From: Rhipidocladum racemiflorum
Taxonomy: Eukaryota; Streptophyta; Magnoliopsida; Poales; Poaceae
Direction of reading: 5' to 3'
Assembly (NCBI GenBank): GCA_036346355.1
Contig: JAYEVF010000041.1
Span: forward strand, 372,001-436,000
Length of the DNA: 64,000 bases
Made by a program: the position numbers and the translations under genes
The notes under the pieces: model-generated
Database searches by the model: none
What the model saw: the letters and a program-made list of their open reading frames with translations, nothing else
Told to the model about the DNA's origin: nothing
Shown here: positions 10,398-21,088 of the stretch, one piece after another
How positions within the stretch are numbered: the stretch's first letter is position 1
Layout of the letters: each line of letters begins with the position of its first letter

Positions 10398-11246
10398 TCT
10401 TCCTCCTCACTATCCCAAGTACCCAGCATAAGGGCAGGCTCAACACGCATGGTCAAGCGCGGGATCTCCTCCACTTGAGGGGAGGCGCTCTTAGCCGATC
10501 CTTGAGCCATTCCACTCACCGACGTCGGCAGATGTTCAGGGGAGGACGGTCCAGTCGGAGCTGCTTCAGGAACGACCCCCGCACCCCCAAGAGCGGCTGC
10601 ATTCGAAGAAGGCAGCCTATCCTGACTGGAGACATCCCCAGGGCTAGGACCCTGAGGAGTTCCAGTCAGCATGCCGACCGGGACGTCAGCTGACGGCTTC
10701 CTGACATAAAAAAAAGAGAGTCGAAGGCTCACGTCAACAAGCCAATAGGGATCGATAGAAGGAGCGAGATGAAGGATTACCTGGTGGACCTCTTTATCTT
10801 CAGCCTCGGTCCGCCCCGGGTGAACGAGTCACTACCAGAGGGAACGGACTGCAGGTCTGGCTCTTGGGTCCCGCGAGGCAGGTGGCGCTGGAGACTGGTT
10901 TGAAGGCCCTCGGATGGCCGGGCCACCGCTGGGAGCTGTAGAGGCAGCCTGGGGGCTTGAAATCCCCTGCACTGCTACCCCCTTCCCTTTCTTCGCACCC
11001 GGCACGGCGGCTGAGTCGTCACTCGGGATTGTAGGGGAAAGGGGTGGACTCGGGGAACCTTGCCCAGACGCTCGTCTTCCCCTCTTTGCACTCGGAGCAG
11101 CAGGGGAAGTTGGGGCCGACCGCTTTGAGCCCGCCCCCGTGCGAGAGGCATCCTCCGGGAAAGCAACCAGAACTGGAGAATCTAGAGTCTCTAGTGCCAC
11201 CGTCTCCACGTCTTCGGAGGTCTCCCCGGACACAGGCTGACCGGGT

Positions 11247-14036
11247 TGTCAAGGCCCCAATTTCAAAAAATTCTGGGAAATCCGGAGTATCCGGATTAAA
11301 CATCCAGAATGTCCGGATATAACCCGGAGTATCCGGACTAATTGTCCGGAGTGTCCGGGCTAATTCTACCGAAGACCCCAACCCGGAGTCTCCGGGTTGA
11401 ACATCCAGAGAGTCCGGACTTGTCGAGGGGTTTGTTATAAGTCCCGTTTTCTTGGCTTCTCCCTCATTTCTTCTCCTATCTCTTGCTCCATACCTATCTC
11501 GTGCGTCTCCTCCACCTCAACCTCGTCTTCGACGACTCCCCACCGGCCGGTGACCACCCGTGCTCCTCCCCGGTGACTTCCCCATCTGGGTGACCTCAAG
11601 TTCCTCCCCAAGCTGGCGTCCTCTTTCCCCTATGCGGTTTCCCCTTCCTCTCCTTCATCCTCCTTGAAGGTAGGACCTCTTCTTGGAGTTGATTCGTGGT
11701 TCTTGGGTTCTAGGGCGTCCATGGGAGTAGATTTGGGGCTTGGTCTTGTAGTTTGAGGTTGGGGGTAAACTTTGGGGTGTTAGGGTTTTGGTGGGTGGTT
11801 GGATTTTGGGGTGGTTTAGGCAATGCTTAGGTATAGGGTGAGAGATCGGGGTTAGATGATGCCGTTCTAAGCATCGGATTAGGTTTTGGTTGGAGTTTTT
11901 AGAAGTGAGCGTCGTTTCATCGTGTTTGGGCTAGCTCGGAGCTTCTCCGGCTTGGCCGCGTGTAGGAAAGTTGTAGATCGGGTTCTTGTGGTGCCGTAGA
12001 ACTCGGAAACCACTCCAATCCCTGGAGTCTTTAGGCGAAATGCGCCATGTCCGGAGTGTCCGGCTTATCCGGACTGTTCGGATATTAAACCCGGACTGTC
12101 CGGGTTGGCTGGTCTGTAACTCGCGCAGTTTTCGTCGGTTGCGCTATTTTTCGGCAGGGTTTGCATTGTATTTCATTCCATTGCATGGCATGCATCTTAA
12201 TTATGCATTGTACTCGTGTAGAGAGCGAGACCATGGTGACTGATGTGGCCGTGGTCGAAGGGATTGCCGAAGAGCAAGTCGTGGTTGATACGCAAGCAGA
12301 AGCACAAGGCAAGCACCTAAGCATATTCAACCCTATTTGTAATTCTATTTTTGAGAATTAATTGCTTATTGGATGTTTAAGTATGCATTAGGAGTCGATT
12401 TGGGGAAATGAAAGTAGAACCTAATTGCTGCACTTATCTTCCTTGGAACTTGTTAAACATCTCCTTTGGAGCTAGTTTATGGGTAATTATATGTGTCCGA
12501 GCTTAGTTTGGCTTAGGTGTCGGGTATGGGCCAAGCGGTGGATGGTTCTGCCGCTTGTGAGTTTTTACTTCACAATCAATTGGTTATAATGGGTATGGGT
12601 ATGGGGAGAAATGGAAATTGAAATGAGATCGGCTGAGAGGTTGGTTCACTTGGGTGTGGAGACTCAAGTGTGGTAGTCTCGCCCGTGTCGGTTGAGGACC
12701 GATCCGTTGTTTGCCCTTCGATCGAGCACACCTTGTTGGTCGCATGCCGAAAATGGGCCGGTAAGCTATTCTTTCATCGCATGCTAATTCGATGGGGTGT
12801 GCCCTCATGCGGTTGGGCGTGGTTGAGGGCGAGGCTTAGGCCGACTCTCGAGGGCCAAGCCCGGCTTGGGCCGCTCGAGGGGGTGCTAGGTGCTCGGACC
12901 GCATGAAGATGGCCCAACGAGTTAGTATGGATGGGAGGAGGGTTGACATGAGGTTCCTTGTGGCACATGTCATGCGATTGATGATCCCCTGCATGGTGAA
13001 TAAGCGATTCGAATTGCCGCGCTCTCGGATATGAGCACGCTTGATCTTAGCACACTTCAACGTAGTAATAACTTGAACTTAATGCTAGTTGATTGGATGG
13101 TGGTACTGGTTTGTGATGTTACATGCTTTACGTTACTTGTAAAGTTTCAGACTTCACTCTAGTAATAGGTGTTGTCCACAAGTGCTCTAAACTTTGTAAA
13201 TTGAGTAGTGGATTGTAATTAAACAACAAAGTTAAGCTTTTCCGCACTTTTACCTTCAGCTTATTTCCTTGCTACGTCCAAGTGCATACCCCTTTCGAGT
13301 CGGTCATATATGGACCACGGGTAAGTCTTGCGAGTACCTTCTATACTCATGCTTTTGCTTTGTGGTTTTCAGGTGAGGATCTGGACGGATGCGAGTTTTG
13401 TCCGTACTGCCTCTCGGTGACCGGGCGGGGCACCGAGTAGAGGCTACCTTCGTTGTCGCACACGCCCGGGAGTGTTCAGTGGCAGAACACTTCCGGAGAC
13501 GAATTACTTTTGGGTCTAGCTTAATAGATGTGGGTTCTTTTGTTGTATAGTTAGTTTAAAGCGATGTTTTAATCACTTTGGATTTTTGGTTTTTTTTGTA
13601 GTAAACACTTGATGTATGTTGTTACTCACCTCGTGCTTGTGTTCTTGTTTCTGCCCTTGTTGGCCTTCGTGCCCTATTGTTGTTGGTTGTGATCGTGGGG
13701 TTTTGTCTTTGTGCCGGGGTTTGTTTGGTTTGTTTAGTTGGTCTTGCTTCCGCGCGTGTCTGTTTGTGGGGTTCCGAGTTTGTTGCCCCCTTTGTGCAAA
13801 TTGGTGTGATACAACGTTGTAAGCCGGTATGCGGGGATCCTGGGCGAGTTCGGGTCGCGTACCGGGGGAATACCGGGATTGTTGTCGAGTTATTCGAAGG
13901 GTCTCACCGTCGTCTCGATTGGGCTTGGGTGCTAACACTGCGAGTGCCCTCAGCGGTCCGTTGTTAGCCTCCAAATCCAATGGGGTCGACCGAGTCTTCA
14001 AATAACCCGAGGACGGTCTGGGCTACTCCTGTCTCA
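11247..14036 (+). mobile_element. Solo LTR, 2.79 kb, with CCGG-rich palindromes
   Basis: The insertion starts TGTCAAGGCCCC and ends CTGTCTCA, flanked by a perfect 5-bp duplication CGGGT at 11242-11246 and 14037-14041. It lies in the antisense accessory gene, whose frame is continuous once the insertion is removed. No primer site or pol follows, so it is a solo LTR. Palindromic words of the type CCGGAGTATCCGG and TCCGGAGTGTCCGG recur at 11278-11430 and 12047-12110. A TATA-like TTATAAG at about 11442 with a CT-rich stretch after it suggests transcription to the right. No coding capacity was recognised inside. The family was not identified. Confidence 0.8.
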
Positions 14037-14640
14037 CGGGTCTCCTCAGTCCGCACCCCGGGTAGTCGGGGTACCCAGGGACTGGAGCATCAGAAAAGAA
14101 AAATTCCCGTCCCTACAACAAGAAAAGAATAACCATTCAGGCGAGGACTGCTAAAGACAGGAGATTAAAGGCACTCAGGAACTCGGAAGATCACCAGGGG
14201 AGGAGGGTGCACCACACAGAACGACTTCGGGCACCCCCCCACAGTCCAGCATGGTGCCAGGGGCAAAGAAATCATTCAGCTGCCCGTCCAATACTTCCTC
14301 CGGAACCCTCGTAGACAACTCCCGAGTGGGGTCCGACCTCCCCAAATATTCAAACCCTGGGTGGACCCGTTCCTTGAGTGGTTGAACACATCGAATGGCA
14401 AAGCTAGAAGTAACACCAACCCCGTGCAAACCAGCAGTCTTCAATTGATGGATGATGGCCATAAGTTCCCCAACTTGGTCTCCGTCGGAGTCGAGAGGAA
14501 GCTTAGTCCAAGAAACTGATACCACAGGTCTCCGTCCGGAAAAGGTAGGAAGGCACGGCTCGGGATTAGAGCAGTAAAACCACTCGTGGTGCCAGCCCTT
14601 GTTAGAAGATCGGAAAGAAATAGCTAAATAGCGACTAGCT

Positions 14641-17555
14641 CATCGCCCTTCCGTTTTCTGTCCTTCTGTTTTGAGGACTTGACGTGGTCCATTTTATCAT
14701 TCTGCTGTGAACAATCCTCTCGGCGCTTGGCCAAAGCTTCTGAGGCCATAGCATATCGATTGGCTAGGGCGAACATCTCTCTTACCGTAGCTGGGGGTTT
14801 CCGAGATATCTTCTTGATGAGATCGGGATCGTTGACTCCTTTCTGGAAAGCCGCGATGACGACCGCATCCGAGACATCCCGAACCGTATTCTTCTTCTGC
14901 GTGAAGCATCGGATGAATTCTCGCAGGGATTCGTTCTTATTCTGATGAAGTTGATACAGACCCCACAGGGTTCCAGGCCTCTCGTAAGTGCCCTAAAAAT
15001 TTGTAATAAAGTGCTCACAGAGATCTCCCTAGGAATCTATGGAATTCCTCGAAAGCCCTGTAAGCAATGATTGAGCCGATAGGGTGAGCATGACTGGCAG
15101 GTAATTTGCCATTACATTGCAATCGCCTTCGGCTGCCTTGACTGCGAGGGCGTAAACCTGCAGCCAGGCTTCTGGATCTCTTTCTCCGTCAAACTTGATC
15201 TCCCTTGGGGTTGAAACCGTCGGAGCCAAGTGGTGAACGCTCGGATTCTGTCAATGGGCACCTCATCACGGCGTGGTAGATGACGGTGTGGTGGAGATTC
15301 CACTCGGCGATCATCATTATCATGGAGATCTGGGTGTTAGTGGTTCCTACGTCTGTTGAGGCCTGTGTCTTGATGCTCGTGGTCGCCGTCGCGATGTTGG
15401 CTATCCCGGTGGTGGTCGATACCGAAGCCCTCGCGGTTGTCTTCGCGCCGACGCCGCTCATCGTCCTCCCGCTCTTATTGTTGGGGAACACGGTATGCTA
15501 CACTAGCACCAATTAAAATTTCTACCGCAAACCAGAAAAGCTACTCGCAAGAAGGGGATCATAGATCTATTACCACTAGACGCGCAGTTGCGGAATTCTT
15601 CGCACGTCGTTGTAGTGGATCGTCCTCGGCTGGATCATCCTCGCCGCGGATCGTCCTCGCCACGGATCATCCTCGCTGCGGATTGTCCTCTCCACGCTGC
15701 AGTAGCAGCAGCATCACCACAGCAGTCCACACGTCCGGGGATGGAACGCCGTGCGTTGGTGTGCAAGCACTGGGTCGCTCAGCGGGGGCAACGAGAGGAG
15801 GTGGCTAGGGTTTCTGGCGAAACACCTCTAAACCGCACGAAAGTGTATTCTGCGTCTAGCCTCCTCCCCTCCTTATATAGCCACGAGGTGAAACCCTAGG
15901 CAGTCAGGGCCCATCTACGCGCTAAACCCACGAGGTCCATTAATTACGTATCCAATCAGAATTAATGTGTCCCAGCCCGTTAAGTGTGTGACCCTGTAGG
16001 TTCATGCGCATTTGGACATTGATTCTGAAATACCTTTTTCTAATCCAATAGTCGGTAGCGTCTCCTTGCTGAGCATGCCAACTCCCAAACGCATATGATT
16101 AAAGTACTGATGTAATAATATCCCTTTGCCAAACTATATGAAGATCGAACTCAAGGCGAGAAGCATGTCATCCTTTGTGATTCAATCCATCTCTCGTATC
16201 TGTGATATATTAATAAGTTGTGATTGACTTCTCAATCACGGCATGGCCACACACTTCCTTAATCATATCACACGAGTGGCCTAGACATATATCTCCATTA
16301 CATTGGAGTGGCAAATTCCATATTGACTGCTCACTTCCCTCTGCATGTTTCATAGTAAACATGAAAGGTACCTTTATAACTATCCGGTTAGGAAATAGTG
16401 TTTGGTAACCCCAAGGTAAACTATTACACATGTAGGGAATATGACAATCTCAGGTCTAAGGATCATACATCTACCATGTATGAGATACACTGATGACACA
16501 TAAGAATGTAACATTCTCGCAGTGTCCCATTGTGGGTCTATCTAACACATGTTCTTCAACATGCGTCCACAATGTATTGATGATATCTCCATATCCCATG
16601 ATCTATGAAACATGATCATCGAACAATACATGTGCTGATCTATTCATCGTTGTCCTATACGATGATATCCGATCAGAGATATTTATCGAATTATATCAAT
16701 AAGTAAAGAGCTTCATAAACAAGTCACACACTTGTTGATCAAAACAATGATATACATTCATTGGACCAATAATCATATTATTATTCATAAACATAGTCAT
16801 GTTACAATCATCCATATGATTGCCTCAAGGGCATAACACTAACACTTATCTCCTGGTGTTGGGGTCTTGGCGGAGGTCATGATGGATGGTCGAGCGCACG
16901 TCCCTGCCATATGGGAGCTTACGCCGACTGCTTCTCGCTTAACTGCTGTCGGTCCAACTGCTCGCAGTGTGTGCATGCACGTGAGGAGGTTTTATCGCTG
17001 CCTGATCTCGCTGGTTGTGCTGTATCACTGGCGCCGTCACCATGGCTTTGACTTGTGTCATAATCGGGGTAGTCGGGCTGTCAGGCTCGAGTATTGAGCC
17101 CAAGGTGTTGAAGAATGTCTTGGAGGTGACGATGTTTTGTTGCGGAATGCGAAAAACTTACTAGTTTCCCACCTTTTCGTGCAAGATGTCCTCGTTGGCA
17201 TTGATGGCTTGGGTCTGGAGCGACCGAGTGCACGCTTCTTGGGCTTCGTGGTGAAGACGTTCTGTCCCCGTTGCTTCTTCGGCCTCCTGCCGGTATTGTG
17301 ATTAGAGCTCCCATCCCCGATCACGCACACCGTGCGGAAATCAATCTTTGTGCTGGAGGAATAGGAAAGAGACTCATCCCTGGCCGGGTCCTTACTGTAC
17401 CCGATAGAAATGCTGTCGAAGCTCCTCCCAGATCGGATCTAATGCAAGTCTGAAAGGGCGAGCGTGCCAAGCTTGTCGGCGGTGAAGTGGAGACTCTCGA
17501 AGCGGAATACCTGACCGGGAGCGAAGATGATGCTATTTCCGTTGATGGAAGCCAT
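14641..17555 (-). pseudogene. gag: Ty3/gypsy Gag, second copy, split by solo LTR
   Basis: Minus-strand Gag of the same family as 1-1083. The start Met at 17555 (MASINGNSIIFAPGQVFRF) lies ~30 bases after the primer site. N-terminal part 17555-16850, then a solo LTR (15479-16844), then the second half 15478-14641 with FDGERDPEAWLQVYALAVKAA, ANYLPVML, SRNSIDS, FTQKKNTVRDV and a KSSKQKDRK basic tail. Several stops and shifts are present (for example after LSDLH near 17440 and in the 15000-15230 block). The frame is cut at 14641, in the basic tail, and joined head-on to the antisense gene of the left element. Protease and the rest of pol are missing. Confidence 0.8.
15479..16844 (-). mobile_element. 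Solo LTR with CTTAT target duplication
   Basis: A 1366-bp LTR on the minus strand beginning TGTTAGTGTTATGCCC (16844 down) and ending GTTCCCCAACA (15479). It is flanked by perfect CTTAT duplications at 15474-15478 and 16845-16849. On the minus strand a GGCTATATAAGGAG TATA box lies at about 15868-15882. The start TGTTAGTGTTATGCCCTTGAGG resembles copia LTRs of grasses (recalled, not searched). No internal region remains, so it arose by LTR-LTR recombination. It interrupts the gag at 14641-17555. Confidence 0.88.
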
Positions 17556-17584
17556 CGAGCTCGTTGAGATTGATCTTCGCGCTT

Positions 17585-17603
17585 CCTCTACTTAGCGCGC
17601 CAA
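17585..17603 (-). promoter_or_regulatory. Primer binding site of gypsy copy 2
   Basis: Minus-strand TTGGCGCGCTAAGTAGAGG starts one base after the LTR end (TCGGCA, 17605). The TTGGCGCGC form is the usual tRNA primer site context of grass Ty3/gypsy elements. It fixes the LTR 3' edge and the direction of gag at 17555. Confidence 0.75.
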
Positions 17604-17604
17604 C

Positions 17605-18130
17605 TGCCGATGTTTGTTGTCATCGATAATTTATATAGGGCTATGCGCTGGATCTAAACTCAATGGTAACACAAGACAAGGGATTAGACAGGTTCAGGAC
17701 CTTAGTAGTGGAGGCAATACCCTAGTCCTGTGTTCTGGGATTATGAGATGTATGTATCTCACGTACTGTAAGTCTAGTATCTCTATTATGTCTCTTTCTT
17801 TCTATCTCTTTCCCTGTACCTCTTGCCCCCTTTATATAGGTAGGGGCCTGAGGGACTGAGTCGGTTATAGGGTGGATTCCTAATCAGTTACATGATGGAG
17901 ATTCTATCTCCAGAATACAATTGTATCCTTCCTAACAATAGTTAATTACCATCTTTTATCCTATCTTGTAGAACACGATGCTGAGAGTTCGGGTAAAACC
18001 CGATTCTTTGTAACCGTCTTGGGACACCCCCTCTTGGTGGGTCCTTGCAGCCCGTCGTCTATGTACCCAGGGTCCACATACTCCACATCCCTGGGATGGG
18101 GCTGGTCTAGAAATTATCTCGTGGACCGGT
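17605..18130 (-). mobile_element. LTR of gypsy copy 2, downstream part
   Basis: Minus-strand LTR segment between the copia array insertion at 18131 and the primer site at 17585-17603. It ends TCGGCA, with the TATA box CCTATATAAAGGGGG at about 17827-17840. The remaining upstream part of the same LTR lies at 37586-37728 on the other side of the array; the CCGGT duplication marks the split. A probable start is TGCTGGGAACAGGGG at 37728, giving an LTR of about 670 bp. Confidence 0.65.
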
Positions 18131-18790
18131 TGTAGGATCGAAGTATACGAATATAGCAATCAGAGGGGGGGTGAATGATTGTGCGGAAGCTAAAACCAAA
18201 TTCTTGACCTATTAAAAGTTCACCCCAAAACAGAACCAAATAATTGCCTCGTTTTCGACAAAAACAGAATGACAGAGGTTTGGTAAAACGAGAATTCCCG
18301 GAGATCCAACCGTCGAAACGATCTGAAATTTGGACACAAGAAACTAGATTCCAATACGAATCGAACCCAAAAAGAATCAGCTCGATCGGACTTACGGATC
18401 AAAAGTTATGAGCTTTGCAAGCTTGCTGATCCAGAACTTGACGAGAATCAATCTAATCAAAACTTCAAGATTAAACAAGAACGACAAAAGATTGATCAAC
18501 TAGACTTTGAGAAACACTAGATCAATATCCTAGAGAGGTTTTTGATGGATCAAATCAAGATAAAACTTGAAGAACAAAAACCAATCTAGAACTAGAACAA
18601 GCATGCAAACAAGAACCAAAACAGAAAATACTGTAGCGACGTGGTTACTGTAGCACGCAAAAATCTTGGAAGAATTGATCTTTATTTCTTGTCTAAAATA
18701 CTCTCATCAAAAGAGTACAAATCCTAAAACCAAGCTCAAAGCTTGATGCGCTCAGCTCTACTTGATGCCTTTCAACAGGAGACCCCCCAC

Positions 18791-18800
18791 CTATTTAAAG
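18791..18800 (-). promoter_or_regulatory. LTR TATA box
   Basis: Minus-strand CTTTAAATAG followed by GTGGGGGG. It lies ~1150 bp from the LTR start and ~130 bp downstream of the nearest TCACGTGA box, a normal core-promoter position. The same box recurs in the other three LTRs (for example near 24673, 30550 and 36420). Transcription start is inferred ~30 bp below it. Confidence 0.65.
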
Positions 18801-18926
18801 CACCAACCCACAAAGAGTTCTGAATACGATTCCTATTCCCTAGAAGGAATCCGTATCCAACTCAACTCTACTTGGCCCAACCAGGCCGAGTACAACTCTT
18901 GCACGCGTATGGCAACCCTACCATAC

Positions 18927-19023
18927 TCACGTGACTAACACTTTGCACGCCAGATGGCCACCTGCCATACTCACGTGACTAACACTTTGCACGCCGAATG
19001 ACCTCCCTGCTATTCTCACGTGA
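18927..19023. promoter_or_regulatory. Triplicated palindromic G-box TCACGTGA
   Basis: TCACGTGA occurs at 18927-18934, 18971-18978 and 19016-19023, spaced 44-45 bp. Each sits in a ~44-bp direct repeat of the form ACTCACGTGACTAACACTTT followed by GCACGCC. The CACGTG core is the classic target of plant bZIP/bHLH factors (light, abscisic acid, stress). The repeats lie just upstream of the LTR TATA box and recur in LTR 2 (24810-24904), LTR 3 and LTR 4. An enhancer role is inferred. Confidence 0.7.
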
Positions 19024-19380
19024 CTAACCATTCTTCATGTGCACCATTCTCTCAGCCCGAACGTCCCGCATGACATCCTTGACCACCAAGACCTCGGTTC
19101 CTCCAGAACCTAGTCCCGAACCTCAGTTCCTCCATGAACCTAGTTCTGGTCCCGTCATCGACTACATTCGCCCTCGAGCAATACCTGCACATGAACAAAC
19201 CACAAACAAATCCGAGCACAAGTCCACGACTTGACTCAATGTCAATCCATGCAACTACTCACATGAGCATTGCATAAAGTCCACTTCAAAAGAAGCATCA
19301 TGAAATCATTACAAATTTCAAATTCACATTCAAAATTCAAATCCAAATCGCTTCAAAACCCTAATTGAGCTTAAAACGAT

Positions 19381-19795
19381 TCACGACGGACAAACAAAGT
19401 TGGTCCGTTGTATAAGGAAAAGTTTCTGTTCCAAGAAGCCAACCAAACGCGGAAAAACATGTTCACAACGGACAAACAAAGTTGGTCCGCTGTACATGCA
19501 AAAATGGCTTCGACATGAGCTCAAAACAAGTTCACAACGGACCCTAAGCTTGTCCGCGCAAACGTACACGCCGGTTTCACAAAAGTAAAACCCTAGAAAA
19601 AGTCCATTCACGACGGACAAAAAGAATTAGTCCGTTGTACATGTGAAAATCTTGGTTCCAAGAAATTATCCAAACCGAAAAGCTTGTTCACAACGGACCA
19701 AGAAAAACTGTCCGTTGTACATGTGAAAATGACTTCGGCCATGGGCTCAAAACATGTTCACAACAGACTCAAAAACACTGTCCGTCGCAGATGGG
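19381..19795. repeat. U3 tandem repeats, each with a CAACGGAC/GTCCGTTG hairpin
   Basis: Six imperfect direct repeats of about 65-85 bp. Most hold an inverted pair such as CACAACGGAC ... GTCCGTTGTAC separated by ~10 bases, so each can form a stem-loop in DNA or RNA. Later copies degrade (CACAACAGAC ... GTCCGTCG). In element orientation they lie 150-570 bp into U3, upstream of the G-boxes and TATA box. The same block occurs in LTR 2 (25261-25680), LTR 3 (31134-31555) and LTR 4 (37008-37430). Confidence 0.8.
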
Positions 19796-19950
19796 AAACT
19801 TATCAAGCTTCTTGAGAACTTTGTCCGGCGCTAATGCGTAACTTACTGTTTCTTGTCAAATTGTCAAACACATGCACAAGCACATTTTGCAAATCCAATT
19901 CTAAGTTAATTTTTCAGTTCAAAGCCAATTTTTCAGCACATGATTTCACA

Positions 19951-19962
19951 ATCTCCCCCTTG
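19951..19962 (-). promoter_or_regulatory. Polypurine tract of copia unit 1
   Basis: Minus-strand CAAGGGGGAGAT lies directly before the LTR start TGTGAAATC. It primes plus-strand DNA synthesis in LTR retrotransposons. Equivalent tracts lie at about 25840-25850 and 31712-31723. At the outermost LTR (37580) it is absent and the flank CCGGT follows, as expected for an element edge. Confidence 0.75.
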
Positions 19963-21088
19963 ATGAAAACATTGGCAACACCACTTAGAATTGAACATTT
20001 GGCATTCACTTTACAAAAGATTTTGAAATCGAAAGGATCAAAGACCGAAGGAAGAAAACACAGAATTCCCCCTTTGACCAAAAACAACACAAAATCTCCC
20101 ACTGAGAAGGAAAATGTGTGTGAATGTGCAATGTGTCCAATGCAATGTGTCCAAAATTCCTAAAAATCTCCAAACTTCTCACAAAATGCCAGAAACAAAT
20201 CCCCTTTTTCTTCTCCCCTTTTAAGCTTTTCAATGATTCCCAAATTTCTCCCCTTTGACAATGGATTCATCAAGAGTAAAAGAGAGAACAGGTTCAAAAT
20301 TTTCCTGAAACAATGATTTCACAAAGAGAAACAAGGGAGTGCCAAGATAGGAAAAGATGAGCTCATTCGATCATATAACCTTATATATCACATAATATGA
20401 AAAATACATGATCTTGATGATTTTAACAAGTTAGGGAATGACATGCATCTCAACCTCAATTTAGTCAACTATAGCCAAGTACTAAGCAAGATCTTAGCGT
20501 AAAAGCAAGACTTTAAAAATTGAAGCAACTAACAACTTAGGGCGAGCAAGTAGTTTCAACTCCAATCTAGTAGACCAATTTAATCTTTAAACAATAAGTT
20601 GCATGTGGCATGCTTGAAGCATACTTCTTTTATTTTCTAGGAGTGGCATGCTTGAAGCATACATCTTATCTTTGAGGGAATGGCATGCTTGAAGCATACA
20701 TCTTATCTTTTTAGGGAAAGCAAGCCTGAAGCACATAACTTGAGGTTTTTTGCTTTTAACAACCTTTTTTTTATTGATTCCCTTTTCTTTTCATTTTTCT
20801 TTGATTATAAACATGCAAAAGTGATTAAAAGGTCTTATGAAAGAGTAAAGTTGAAACCACACTTGCTTCATAGCCCAAATTTGTCAAGAGGATTCAATAT
20901 CAAGCCTAGAAGAGTAAGATATCACAGAGTATTTAGCTATAGGTAATCAGTCCAGGGAATTCCGCAATGTCATTTTTAGTTCAAGTGAGATAATTAGATT
21001 ATCATATATTAGCTCAATTACATAACATATAAAGAAATATGATAAAGTGAGCTCATTAAGTGAAAGAACTTGGCAAAGAAACTCCCCC

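Larger units (their letters stand above)
8235..14640 (-). pseudogene. Antisense accessory gene of gypsy element (Transposase_28-like)
   Basis: Minus-strand gene typical of the extra antisense frame that some grass Ty3/gypsy elements carry between pol and the 3' LTR (Pfam 'putative gypsy type transposon' type; domain name from memory). N-terminal conserved block about 14612-14175: GWHHEWFY, SNPEPCLPTFSGRRP, RCVQPLKERVHPGFEY, DPTRE. Then FFFSDAPVPGYPDYPG at about 14100, an alanine/proline/serine-rich middle (11241-10400) with an AKRGRRA basic patch, a coiled-coil region (9278-8600; LVASEE, ALEAQSRVSEERLQAAE), and a conserved tail ending ESLAENLDL at 8235. Introns with GT-AG ends are visible at 10701-10780 and 9122-9193. 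Two solo LTRs split it; at both sites, removing the LTR and one target duplication makes the frame continuous. Some in-frame stops occur in the coil. The protein's function is unknown. Upstream it is cut at 14640, where it joins gag. Confidence 0.75.
18131..19950 (-). repeat. Copia array LTR 1
   Basis: 1820 bp; minus-strand start TGTGAAATCATGTGC at 19950 and end CGATCCTACA at 18131. It contains the U3 hairpin repeats (19381-19795), three TCACGTGA boxes (18927-19023) and the TATA box at 18791-18800. It is preceded on the plus strand by CCGGT (18126-18130). This is the 3'-most LTR in element orientation. Confidence 0.9.

Noticed and set aside
13573..14001. 142-codon minus-strand frame rich in Arg/Gln/Lys
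   Set aside because: It lies inside the 11247-14036 solo LTR, has low-complexity composition and no domain; read as chance frame in LTR sequence.
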